A stretch of DNA of 49,656 nucleotides from an uncultured Sphingomonadaceae bacterium (lineage in GTDB: Bacteria; Pseudomonadota; Alphaproteobacteria; Sphingomonadales; Sphingomonadaceae): NCBI GenBank assembly GCA_947258815.1, contig CAMYJW010000003.1:1-49656 (forward strand), written 5' to 3'. Under the pieces are notes generated by a model. The model saw only the letters and a list, made by a program, of their open reading frames with translations. It did no database searches and was not told where the DNA came from. This document shows positions 1 through 7,300 of the stretch, one piece after another. The translations under genes were made by a program, and so were the position numbers. Position 1 is the stretch's first letter. Every line of letters begins with the position of its first letter.

Positions 1-124
1 AAAGGGTTCAAAGAATGCCCATTCGGCATCCCCCATCAGCAACCGCGCCAAGATAACCTCCGCAAAAGCTATCTTGAATCACATCTCGTCCCGCTTGTGA
101 ATCCAGTTTGTCAACAGGGCCTAG

Positions 125-1246
125 TCGGTCTTTGAGGAGCGCGGCAACTACGTGCGTGAGTGGCTGTTCCAAAGGTGGGACCGGCTGATTGTAAGGCCTT
201 TGTTGAGGGAGCGGATCGGATCTGGCACTGAACATTTTAGCGTAGAAGCAAAATCTCTTTTCCAATCCGCTCTGGGGCTAAAGCTGGCGACCAAAGGCAA
301 GAGCTGGTCAGCGTTGGCGGACGAGCTCTGGCGGTTCCTACTCTTCAGCGAGTTCGTCCTGGACCTGCCAGGAGAACTTCCACCAGCGTTGGCCAACGTA
401 CCTCATGCCGATGCAGGCGCCCACACATTGGTGACTGATCTGTGCGAAACACTGCGTAACGACAATCGAACGCGGCAAGCCTACATTGGCCGTGCGGAAC
501 AAATCGAAAAGGACCTCGATCTCGCGACTGCCTGTGTTGAGATCAGCGATCTCGGTGTGCTGGATACGTTCCCATTCGAGGAACGAACCTTTCTCCAGTC
601 TGCGGTCAGGGCCCTGAAAGAGGACCGACTTGACGATGTGCGCTTGGTCGTGGGGAGGCACAGAAACTCGGTGTGGCTTGGGAAAGGGGAAAGCCAAGCG
701 CAGTGGGGCCTCGTCGCTGCTGCCCTTCAGCTGGTAGCAGCGTGCGACGACGCTGATCGCAACCTCGCTGGTCATACTGGCAGCCTCGATGCGCTCATCG
801 AGCACTATACGAGTAGCCTCCGCGAGATCGATCGCTTGCAGCGGGAGTTTGAACAAGCACTTGGAGAGTATCTTTCTAGGGAGCTGATTGTCGATGATGT
901 CGCCGAGCATGTCCGTAAGCGCTACGCTCGCATCGCCGAAAAGATCCAGGTGCTCTTCATCAAGCATTTGGAAAAGGAGGGCTGGCCACCGCAAGGTTTC
1001 CTGTCCAACGCCGATCTCTTTGACCAGATGGTCACGCCGCTGTTGGCTGAGCGGGACACACGCGTCGGCTATTTCGTAGTGGACGCGCTTCGTTACGAAC
1101 TCGGCGCCGAATTGCAGAAGCAGCTTATTGATACCGGCACGGCGAGCATTGAGCCATCCATCGTCTTAAGCAGCGGCTCAAGCTCGGCAGTGCCGTTGAG
1201 GGCCGTGATGAAAAAGGGATCAAGAAGACGCTTTGCGCCTTTTTGA
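125..1246 (+). pseudogene. pglZ: BREX PglZ fragment (alkaline-phosphatase-like), truncated at both ends
   Basis: The reading frame is open from 125 (stops at 98 and 122 lie just upstream) and its first ATG is at 152. The PglZ signature YFVVDALRYELG is near residue 310, followed by a segment ending IEPSIVL that fits the phosphatase core. After about 1168 the frame runs through brxL sequence out of frame (a Ser-rich, then Arg-rich tail) and stops at 1246. PglZ is a BREX phage-defence protein usually of 800 residues or more, so both the start and most of the phosphatase domain are missing. The first 124 bases show no recognisable gene. A working product is unlikely. Confidence 0.82.
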
Positions 1247-2088
1247 AGATCCTCCATCCCGATGGCCCACCAAGCGATGACGAATTTTTTGAGTACGTAG
1301 GGTACGCCATCGAGTGTCGCCGGCGCGTCAAGGAGCAGATGAACAAACGCAAGCCGGACGATGAGTTTGCGCTGATCGACCTGTCATATTTCGACGCTTC
1401 AGGACACGAGGTCGTTGTTCACTGCCCGGAAACGAAAGGCATTGCTGCAACGCTTGAGCCTAGCCGGCGGCGCCTTTCCGTAGCAGGCAATCAAGCGCCG
1501 ATCGAAGTTTCCACAAGCATCGATCCAGTGGTGAGCGCAGAGGAAGGCGCGGCGCCAACGCCGCCAGCGGCTGGTGAAGACGCTGACGAAGAGCTTCAGG
1601 AACAGCATTTCACGATCAACTATGGAGACGTCGGCCATACCTACGACACCATCATCGGTCCCTACCTCCGAGGAGCGAAGGGGGTCGTAATCGAGGACCC
1701 CTATATCCGTGCTCAGCATCAAATCGCAAACTTCGTTCGGTTCTGTGAGACTGTCGTGAAGACCCCAACGGTCCGGCGCATCCACCTCGTCACAAGCACT
1801 GATGATAAGACCGACGTGGCCTTTGTGAGCGAGAAGATGGATGAGTTAAAACAAAGCCTTCTGGAGATCGATGTTGAGCTGACCCTGGAACTGAACCAGG
1901 CGTTGCACGACCGCGAGATTCGGATCGACAACGGCTGGATAGTGAAGATTGGCCGTGGGCTCGACTTCTACCAACGGCCAGATGGCTGGTTTGCGATCGG
2001 GGCAAACGACTTCTCGTTGAGGCGATGCTTGGAAACCAAGGTGGATGTATTTCAAGCGTCTTCCGCGTCGGAGAGAAGCGTCGGTTGA
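1153..2088 (+). pseudogene. brxL: BREX BrxL (Lon-like) C-terminal fragment with MIT_C domain
   Basis: The frame opens after a TGA at 1150-1152 and carries about 311 residues. The stretch with GSAVEGRDEKGIKKT and ECRRRVKEQMNK matches the region after the AAA domain of BrxL, the Lon-related BREX protein. Residues coded from about 1610 match the phospholipase-D-like MIT_C domain known from eukaryotic MITD1: IEDPYIRAQHQ, NFVRFCE, HDREIRIDNGW and KIGRGLDFY are all present. The N-terminal half, including the ATPase motifs, is absent. In type I BREX brxL follows pglZ, so the layout is explained by one deletion joining the two genes near 1170. Internal TTG or GTG starts could give a short MIT_C-bearing protein, but nothing shows that it is made. 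Confidence 0.75.
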
Positions 2089-2287
2089 AGCGAATTGCCA
2101 GCCGCTGAATGGTCCACGCTGGCAGTTAGCATTGAGCCAGCTGCACAATATCTGCCGCTAAGGTTCGAGGCGTCGATTAAGGATGAAGGATTTAGACATC
2201 GCCTAGTCAATCGGCGATGTAGAAAAACATCGATTCCCGGGCTTATCTGGTGCTTATCCAAGCAAGTGCGATGCGCTACCACAATAT

Positions 2288-2308
2288 CAATGGCTTCATA
2301 AGCCATTG
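2288..2308. other. Inverted repeat beside tRNA-Asp
   Basis: A 9-bp perfect inverted repeat (CAATGGCTT / AAGCCATTG) with a 3-nt loop lies just past the 3' end of tRNA-Asp. There is a run of five T on the tRNA strand before the hairpin, not after it, so it is not a standard intrinsic terminator. It could be a processing or stability element. The rest of 2089-2313 shows nothing recognisable. Confidence 0.35.
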
Positions 2309-2313
2309 AAAAA

Positions 2314-2390
<77 letters not shown>

Positions 2391-2409
2391 GCATCGCTTG
2401 GGAGCAGCG

Positions 2410-2438
2410 CCACTAAGACAGGCATCAAGGGCTGTCAA
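2410..2438 (-). promoter_or_regulatory. Promoter of tRNA-Asp
   Basis: On the minus strand TTGACA (2433-2438) is followed after 17 nt by TAGTGG (2410-2415), about 20 nt before the tRNA. The -35 is consensus and the -10 is weak. Confidence 0.5.
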
Positions 2439-2598
2439 CTGCCTTGGCGCCTGCGATTGAACAATCAACAGGAATAGCACCCGCAACAGCCACATTCGGC
2501 GCTGCATTGAATGCCCTCAAACTGAAATTAACCATATTTTCGCCCTTCGTCGCCATGATCGGTGCCCAACGTCGAACAACAAGGCTCAAGGGGGCAAT

Positions 2599-3057
2599 AT
2601 GGTGTCAATTCGCGACAGGAGCGTGCGCGCTTCACTGTGCATCTGTGCGGGAATCGCCGGACTGGCGACGCCTGCCGCAGCCGCGCCCAATATCGCGACC
2701 GACAGCGCCGTTTTTGTCGAACATCGCCAGACAAATGCGCTCCGCAGCCTTGAACCGGCAACCGATCTCAGCCGCGGCGACAGGGTGGTGACAATCCTGC
2801 GCTGGTACCGGCTTGGCGGTGACGGTGATTTCACGATCACCAATCCGCTGCCCAAAGCGATCAGCTATCAGAAAAGCACGCGATCGGGCGAGCTGGTATC
2901 GGTCGACGGCGGACGGACGTGGGGTCGGCTGGGCCAGCTTCGAATCGGTTCGCGCTATGCCACGCCCGAAGACGTGACACATGTGCGCTGGCGGATTTCG
3001 GCCCGCCATGCCGCCAGCGGAAGCGGGCAGATCGCGTATCGCGGGATCGTGCGTTAG
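2599..3057 (+). CDS. Exported hypothetical protein
   Basis: 152 residues. The N-terminus has basic residues, then a hydrophobic stretch ending in an ALATP-like AAAAP region near residue 28, which looks like a Sec signal peptide with cleavage after Ala. The mature part contains a beta-rich segment (TITNPLPKAISYQ, VSVDGGRTWGRLG, VTHVRWRIS) of the kind seen in short conserved-repeat proteins of sphingomonads. An AGGGGG ribosome site sits just before the ATG. It converges on thyA with 23 bp between the stop codons. The function is not known; it probably sits in the periplasm or at the envelope. Confidence 0.75.
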   Translation: MVSIRDRSVRASLCICAGIAGLATPAAAAPNIATDSAVFVEHRQTNALRSLEPATDLSRGDRVVTILRWYRLGGDGDFTITNPLPKAISYQKSTRSGELVSVDGGRTWGRLGQLRIGSRYATPEDVTHVRWRISARHAASGSGQIAYRGIVR

Positions 3058-3080
3058 CGCCGGAGCGCCATAGAGCCAGC

Positions 3081-4070
3081 TCAGACGGCAACCGGCGCGG
3101 GAATGTGCGCCTGCGGCTTATATCCGGTCACTTCGAAATCCTCGATCCGGTAGTCGAATATCGACGCGGGTTTTCTGGCGATTTGCATCGTTGCCTGCCC
3201 TTGCGGTTCGCGTGAAAGCTGTTCCTCCACCAGCGGCGCATGGTTGAGATACAGGTGCACATCCGCACCCGACCAGACAACCTCGCCCGGCTCCAGCCCG
3301 CATTGCTGCGCCAGCATCCGCGTCAGCAACGCCAGCGACCACATGTTGAACGCAAAGCCCAGCCCCAGATCGCAACTGCGCTGATAAAGCAGGCCTGAAA
3401 GCCGCCCGTCGGCAACATAAAACTGATAGGTCTTGTGGCACGGCGGCAGCGCCATCGCATCAAGCTCCGCCACGTTCCAGCCTTCGATAATATGGCGGCG
3501 GCCACCCGGATTGGTTGTGAGCGATTCGACCAGCTCGGCCACCTGATTGACACCCTTGTCGCGCCGCCGGAACAGCCCCTCGCCCGCAGGCTCATAAACC
3601 GGCCAGTCCACCCATTGCTTGCCATAGACCGGGCCAAGATCGCCCCACTGCGCCGCGAATGCTTCATCCGAAACAATCCGCGCCGAAAAGTCTTCCCGGC
3701 TGATCGTATCGCCCGTTTCGCGCCGATAGCGATCGAGCGGCCAGTCCGTCCAGATCTGGACATTCTGGCGGCACAGGTCACGAATATTGGTGTCCCCGGT
3801 CAGAAACCAGAGCAATTCGCGCGTGGCCGTTTTCCAGAAAACACGCTTGGTGGTAAGCAGCGGCATCGCTCCGCCCGCAAGATCGAAGCGCATCTGCGCT
3901 CCGAACACTGCGCGGGTTCCCACGCCGGTGCGGTCCATCCGCTCATCCCCATGTTTCCAGATGCGGCGCATCAGATCGAGATACTGCCATTCCCAATGCC
4001 CCGGATCGGGCCTCACGGCAGGAGAATCGGTTGGTGAAGCAGCAGTTGCCATGCGCGCGACGATAGCCAT
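3081..4070 (-). CDS. thyA: Thymidylate synthase
   Basis: Makes dTMP from dUMP using methylene-tetrahydrofolate, in the cytoplasm. Family motifs are clear: DRTGVGTRAVFG, LLTTKRVFWKT, the active-site segment LPPCHKTYQFYV with the catalytic Cys, YQRSCDLGLGFAFN and the dUMP-binding ADVHLYLNH. It has 329 residues, longer than the 264 of E. coli because of an N-terminal extension and an insertion in the middle (around VNQVAELVE). The true start may be the second Met (4052) or later, as the family core begins near residue 25. No folA is visible beside it. It reads away from tRNA-Pro. Confidence 0.97.
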   Translation of the reverse strand: MAIVARMATAASPTDSPAVRPDPGHWEWQYLDLMRRIWKHGDERMDRTGVGTRAVFGAQMRFDLAGGAMPLLTTKRVFWKTATRELLWFLTGDTNIRDLCRQNVQIWTDWPLDRYRRETGDTISREDFSARIVSDEAFAAQWGDLGPVYGKQWVDWPVYEPAGEGLFRRRDKGVNQVAELVESLTTNPGGRRHIIEGWNVAELDAMALPPCHKTYQFYVADGRLSGLLYQRSCDLGLGFAFNMWSLALLTRMLAQQCGLEPGEVVWSGADVHLYLNHAPLVEEQLSREPQGQATMQIARKPASIFDYRIEDFEVTGYKPQAHIPAPVAV

Positions 4071-4082
4071 CGGATTGCGCGC

Positions 4083-4111
4083 TTGCCACCCTCGTCATCC
4101 AACTCTATAGG
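4083..4111 (+). promoter_or_regulatory. Promoter of tRNA-Pro
   Basis: TTGCCA (4083-4088) and TATAGG (4106-4111) are separated by 17 nt and lie about 43 nt before the tRNA. They sit on the host side, so prophage insertion leaves the tRNA promoter intact. Confidence 0.5.
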
Positions 4112-4153
4112 CGCGCCTCTGCCTCAGGCCGCTTTCGGGCGGCAGGCACCGGT

Positions 4154-4230
4154 CGGGGAGTAGCTCAGCCTGGTAGAGCACTGTCTTCGGGAGGCAGGGG
4201 CCGGAGGTTCGAATCCTCTCTCCCCGACCA
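4154..4230 (+). tRNA. tRNA-Pro(CGG), likely prophage attachment site
   Basis: 77 nt with encoded CCA. The acceptor CGGGGAG pairs with CTCCCCG, the D arm is GCTC/GAGC, the anticodon stem CTGTC/GGCAG encloses loop TTCGGGA (anticodon CGG), and the T loop is TTCGAAT. A tyrosine integrase gene begins its 3' end only 69 bp downstream and all genes from there on are phage-like. This is the standard arrangement for integration into the 3' end of a tRNA, with the tRNA kept whole at the left end. Confidence 0.95.
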
Positions 4231-4298
4231 ATTAAATCCGCAGAAATCAGCCATTGTTAGAGCCTTTGTAGACAGGGGTTGCAGCCTCATAGTGAACC

Positions 4299-5303
4299 TT
4301 ATGCCGTCTTTCCGATGGCGTCGGCCACTCCGCGAAGATAGTCCGGGCTGAACCGTGCGTAGTGTTGCTGCGTGGTCCGATCATCGTCGTGCCCCATGAA
4401 TTGCGCCAGTTCTGCCATGGGAACACCCGCTTCGGCGGCCCATACCGCGCCGGTGTGACGGAGCGTGTAAGGCGTTGCATGGACATTGCTCCTTTGGGAT
4501 GCGGCCTGAAACGCTTTCTTGACGCTGTGAATCCTCTGCCCACCGCGCTCAATAACGTATCCGCAGGTGCGGGCCGTGAACCCCTTCTGGAGCCATGGAA
4601 GCAGATCACCAGCAATCGGAACAATGGTGCGGCGCTTTGCTGTTCGAACATGACCGGACGGCGTGAAGTCGATCTGCCCCCGCATGAAATCAACGCGATC
4701 CCATGTCAGTTCGAGAATCGCGGTCGGGCGAGCCATGGTGTAAAGACCTATCTGGGCATAGAGTTTCGCATGATCGGCGTGGACGGCGTTGAAGAACGCA
4801 GAAAACTCTTCGCGCGTAAGGTGACGTGTCTTGCGTTCTGGCAGATCGGGAAGCCAGACCTTGCGGCGTGAGCTTATATACCCCTTCCCCATCGCCCAGT
4901 TCAGCGACGTAGACAATTGCATCAGTTCGTAGCGGACAGTTGAGTTTTCGACCGGTCGCGAACCGCGATAACTGCGGCACATAGCCTCGTCGATCACGGC
5001 AGGATCAACCGCGTTCCAGAACGGTTTCATGGCTTTCCATGCATCCTTACGTCTGCCGTAAGAGGGCTTGCCAGCGATCGAAGCGAGATAACCTGTCATT
5101 ATTCGGCCCACGGTCCACGGGTCACGTTCGTCTCCGGTTTGCCAGAGTTGCCGCGCTTCCGCCTCGGCGCTCTGCCTATCTTCGGACGCGAGTTGCCGCC
5201 GCCGGCGTTTGAATTTTCCTTCATCTTCGGACCATTCCCGCCAGACGAGTGCGAACCCTCCTCTGAGTTTTTGGACGGTGAACTCGTTTTCGGCTTCTGA
5301 CAT
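4299..5303 (-). CDS. Phage tyrosine integrase
   Basis: 334 residues from the chosen start (MSEAENEF); a start at 5360 is also open but adds a non-conserved leader. The C-terminal catalytic domain shows the tyrosine-recombinase residues: Arg192 in ARPTAILELTW, Lys223 in TAKRR, Arg282 in YTLRHT (the usual His before it is Tyr, a common variant in phage integrases), His305 in FMGHDDD and the nucleophile Tyr315 in QQHYARF. An N-terminal arm and core-binding region precede it. It is the last gene of the leftward operon and lies next to tRNA-Pro. Its first 205 nt overlap the upstream HTH gene in another frame. Confidence 0.93.
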   Translation of the reverse strand: MSEAENEFTVQKLRGGFALVWREWSEDEGKFKRRRRQLASEDRQSAEAEARQLWQTGDERDPWTVGRIMTGYLASIAGKPSYGRRKDAWKAMKPFWNAVDPAVIDEAMCRSYRGSRPVENSTVRYELMQLSTSLNWAMGKGYISSRRKVWLPDLPERKTRHLTREEFSAFFNAVHADHAKLYAQIGLYTMARPTAILELTWDRVDFMRGQIDFTPSGHVRTAKRRTIVPIAGDLLPWLQKGFTARTCGYVIERGGQRIHSVKKAFQAASQRSNVHATPYTLRHTGAVWAAEAGVPMAELAQFMGHDDDRTTQQHYARFSPDYLRGVADAIGKTA

Positions 5304-5482
5304 TCGAATCGCTCCACTTCGGCTGCGCTGATGCGGATTAAGGTGCCTGGCCGAAAACAATGCAACTCCCCGCGATCGATCATCTTCCGGATAAGACCTT
5401 CACTACAATCCCATCGCTCGGCCAATTGAGCCACTGAGAACGGCAGACGATCATCATCATGGACATGTGCGGGCGCGCTCAT
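5099..5482 (-). CDS. Excisionase-like HTH protein
   Basis: 127 residues. Residues 12-62 form a MerR/excisionase-type winged helix (FSVAQLAERWDCSEGLIRKM, then a basic turn and FRPGTLIRISAAEVERFE), the form used by Xis proteins that direct integrase toward excision. The C-terminal half is Ser, Lys and Arg rich without a fold and overlaps the integrase gene out of frame. The start is set by an ATGA overlap with the stop of the methyltransferase gene; a longer open frame upstream is antisense-like filler. Excisionase is inferred from size, fold and position. Confidence 0.75.
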   Translation of the reverse strand: MSAPAHVHDDDRLPFSVAQLAERWDCSEGLIRKMIDRGELHCFRPGTLIRISAAEVERFECQKPKTSSPSKNSEEGSHSSGGNGPKMKENSNAGGGNSRPKIGRAPRRKRGNSGKPETNVTRGPWAE

Positions 5483-6171
5483 GCTGCCAGACCTTCCGTC
5501 GCTTCCCATGCCGCAGTGATCCTGCGAACGGCGGTCGCGAAATGCGCTTCGTTGTGTTCGATCCCGTAGAACCGCTTCCCGGCCTTGATCGCGGCAACGC
5601 CGGTGCTTCCCGTGCCCATGAACGGGTCGCATATGGTTTCACCGTTCGCATTGCGCATGATCTTGTCCATCACCGCGTCGGGTTTGACGGTGGAGTGCTT
5701 ATAGAGTTTGCTTGGCGTAGAGCCTGAGAGAATGAAGCGGTGCTTGTCGTGGTGACCTCCCTGAGGATGGGAGCCTTTGTTCCACGCATGGATGAACGGT
5801 TCGGTATCTGCCAGATAATGCCTGTTCGCCATCGGAGACGGATTTGGCTTCTGCCAGAACAAGACCACTGATCGGTGAAAACTCCCAGCGAGATATGGCA
5901 GTAATTTCGGAAGTTGATCGTTGTGGCAGAAAACGAAGACTGAGCTGCAGAACAAAGGGTTGATGATTAAATGATCAAAACCCTGATCCAGACCTTCCTC
6001 GACGATCTTGTCGCTTGCGCCGCGCGCTTTGCGAAATTCGCCTCCACCTGAATTGTCAAAATCATAAGGCGGGTCCATCACGTCCACATCGACGCGCCCG
6101 ATCACAGGTCGGATGGAATAGGCGTCACCGCAATAAAGCGTGGCCGGGCCGATGATGACGGGCGCAGTCAT
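5479..6171 (-). CDS. DNA methyltransferase, DPPY type
   Basis: 230 residues. Motif IV DPPY is at residues 33-36 and the S-adenosylmethionine motif DPFMGTGSTG at 182-191, with the target-recognition part between them, which is the beta-class order of N6-adenine or N4-cytosine methyltransferases. No restriction gene is adjacent, so it is an orphan. In a prophage it may protect the phage DNA from host restriction or mark hemimethylated sites. It shares ATGA overlaps with the genes on both sides. Confidence 0.9.
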   Translation of the reverse strand: MTAPVIIGPATLYCGDAYSIRPVIGRVDVDVMDPPYDFDNSGGGEFRKARGASDKIVEEGLDQGFDHLIINPLFCSSVFVFCHNDQLPKLLPYLAGSFHRSVVLFWQKPNPSPMANRHYLADTEPFIHAWNKGSHPQGGHHDKHRFILSGSTPSKLYKHSTVKPDAVMDKIMRNANGETICDPFMGTGSTGVAAIKAGKRFYGIEHNEAHFATAVRRITAAWEATEGLAA

Positions 6172-6590
6172 CCGGCGTTCTCTTTGTAGGCAGCGAGGGC
6201 TTTGCGGGCGCGGTCACCAGCTTTACGCATTTGATCCCACGCATAGCCAGCCTTTCTGCTGCCGTCTCCGTGCAGATCATGCTCTTGCCTGTATCGGCGT
6301 TCTGCATCCTGCAAGGCTGTCAGCAATTTCGTCATATCCTCGCAGTGCTTGCGCAGGCGCTCTATCTCGGCCTCAAGTTCATCGAGCTTGGCATCATGGC
6401 GGACGTGCCCAGCAGACTCGCGGTCAAGCACGGCTTTTAGTTCAACTTCCTTGGCCTGTTCGGCTGCGATGCGGTGGCGGGCAAATTGCCCCCGAAGATA
6501 CATCTCATAATCATACAGAGTGGCGAAACCTTTGTGCGTCAGATCATGCGCACGATCTATGTCCGCCTGTGTGATTTCAATGTCACTCAT
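6168..6590 (-). CDS. Coiled-coil phage protein
   Basis: 140 residues from the Met at 6590, which overlaps the stop of the preceding gene as ATGA. It is highly charged, with long heptad stretches (KLDELEAEIERLRKHCED, LLTALQDAERRYRQ) that predict a coiled coil. The N-terminal part has ITQADIDRAHDL. No enzyme motif is seen. Function unknown; it is part of the leftward early operon. Confidence 0.7.
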   Translation of the reverse strand: MSDIEITQADIDRAHDLTHKGFATLYDYEMYLRGQFARHRIAAEQAKEVELKAVLDRESAGHVRHDAKLDELEAEIERLRKHCEDMTKLLTALQDAERRYRQEHDLHGDGSRKAGYAWDQMRKAGDRARKALAAYKENAG

Positions 6591-6778
6591 GGCTGGCCTT
6601 TCTTCGGTAGATGATAAGACAATTCGTCGGCGAATGTAGCGCCCATGCAGCCGCATTCACGGCCATTACAGCACAAGCGTTCGTCCGCATCCTGCTTCCA
6701 TATTTCATGATACCAGCCCACTGGATTTGAAAGAAAGAAGTGCCATAGCATTCGTAGTTTTAGGACAATATCATTCAT
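6587..6778 (-). CDS. Small Cys-rich phage protein
   Basis: 63 residues from the Met at 6778, coupled by ATGA to the genes before and after. A short aromatic segment (LWHFFLSNPVGWYHEIW) is followed by CCNGRECGCMG, four cysteines that could bind a metal. Function unknown. Confidence 0.6.
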   Translation of the reverse strand: MNDIVLKLRMLWHFFLSNPVGWYHEIWKQDADERLCCNGRECGCMGATFADELSYHLPKKGQP

Positions 6779-7020
6779 GTCCGCCCCTCCCATTCAGCAA
6801 GGGCTTCTTCCAGCTTATCCGTGAGCGCGTAAGTTTCTGGCTCAATTTCGAGGCCCATCATCTCCAATTCAGCTATTGCTTGCTTGTCGATGCGAACAAG
6901 TTCTTTGGCAGCCTCCACCAGCTTCTCGACGCGCGGGTCTGGTGTGCGGGTGTTCCATGCAGCAGCGGCTTCCTCGCAGGCCATGCGTAGTTTCCATTCT
7001 GGAATGTCGTCGTTGTTCAT
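6775..7020 (-). CDS. Small helical phage protein
   Basis: 81 residues. The N-terminal motif EEAAAAWNTRTPDPRVEKLVEAAKEL resembles the AWNTR... segment common in small phage proteins of the Lar/restriction-alleviation type, though the zinc-ribbon part is missing here. The rest is acidic and helical. The start is fixed by an ATGA overlap with the micro-ORF upstream. Confidence 0.65.
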   Translation of the reverse strand: MNNDDIPEWKLRMACEEAAAAWNTRTPDPRVEKLVEAAKELVRIDKQAIAELEMMGLEIEPETYALTDKLEEALAEWEGRT

Positions 7021-7112
7021 TTCGCTTCCTCCATGAGGGTTTCAACAGCGACACCGAGGCACCGCGGGCATTCTTCGACGTAGCTGCCATCAACGAACTG
7101 CCGGCGCTTCAT
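7017..7112 (-). CDS. Micro-protein with CPRC zinc-knuckle motif
   Basis: 31 residues beginning MKRRQFVDGSYVEECPRC, with a CxxC pair. Both ends make ATGA overlaps (7109-7112 and 7017-7020), which is the main evidence that it is translated. The CPRC pair with the AWNTR motif of the next gene suggests that the two together equal one zinc-ribbon protein of the Lar type split into two ORFs; that is an inference. Confidence 0.55.
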   Translation of the reverse strand: MKRRQFVDGSYVEECPRCLGVAVETLMEEAK

Positions 7113-7300
7113 GCTGCGATCTCCCGCTCGGGCGGCGGGCGGTAGGACAGAACCGTGAAGGGCAGTTCGCGGCCATTGGGGAAGCGCCAGGCTTCGCCGT
7201 CCCAGCGGGCGATCGCGAAATAGCTATCGCCTGCGACGAACTGGTAGCCGCCGTTGCGCGCGGCATCGTCGATCGGGACGGTCGGGATGCGCAGTGTCAT
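7109..7300 (-). CDS. Small beta-rich phage protein
   Basis: 63 residues from the Met at 7300, which overlaps the stop of the DUF5131 gene as ATGA. It has alternating strands (YQFVAGDSYFAIARWDGEAW, FTVLSYRPP) suggesting a small SH3-like or jelly-roll fold. Function unknown. Confidence 0.65.
   Translation of the reverse strand: MTLRIPTVPIDDAARNGGYQFVAGDSYFAIARWDGEAWRFPNGRELPFTVLSYRPPPEREIAA

Noticed and set aside
1..124. Open frame at the left edge (frame 1, about 44 codons)
   Set aside because: No recognisable motif and no start in the window; it may be debris from the BREX deletion, so no gene is called.
1150..1246. Programmed frameshift joining pglZ and brxL frames
   Set aside because: The two frames belong to different genes and both miss large parts; a deletion explains this, and no slippery site is seen.
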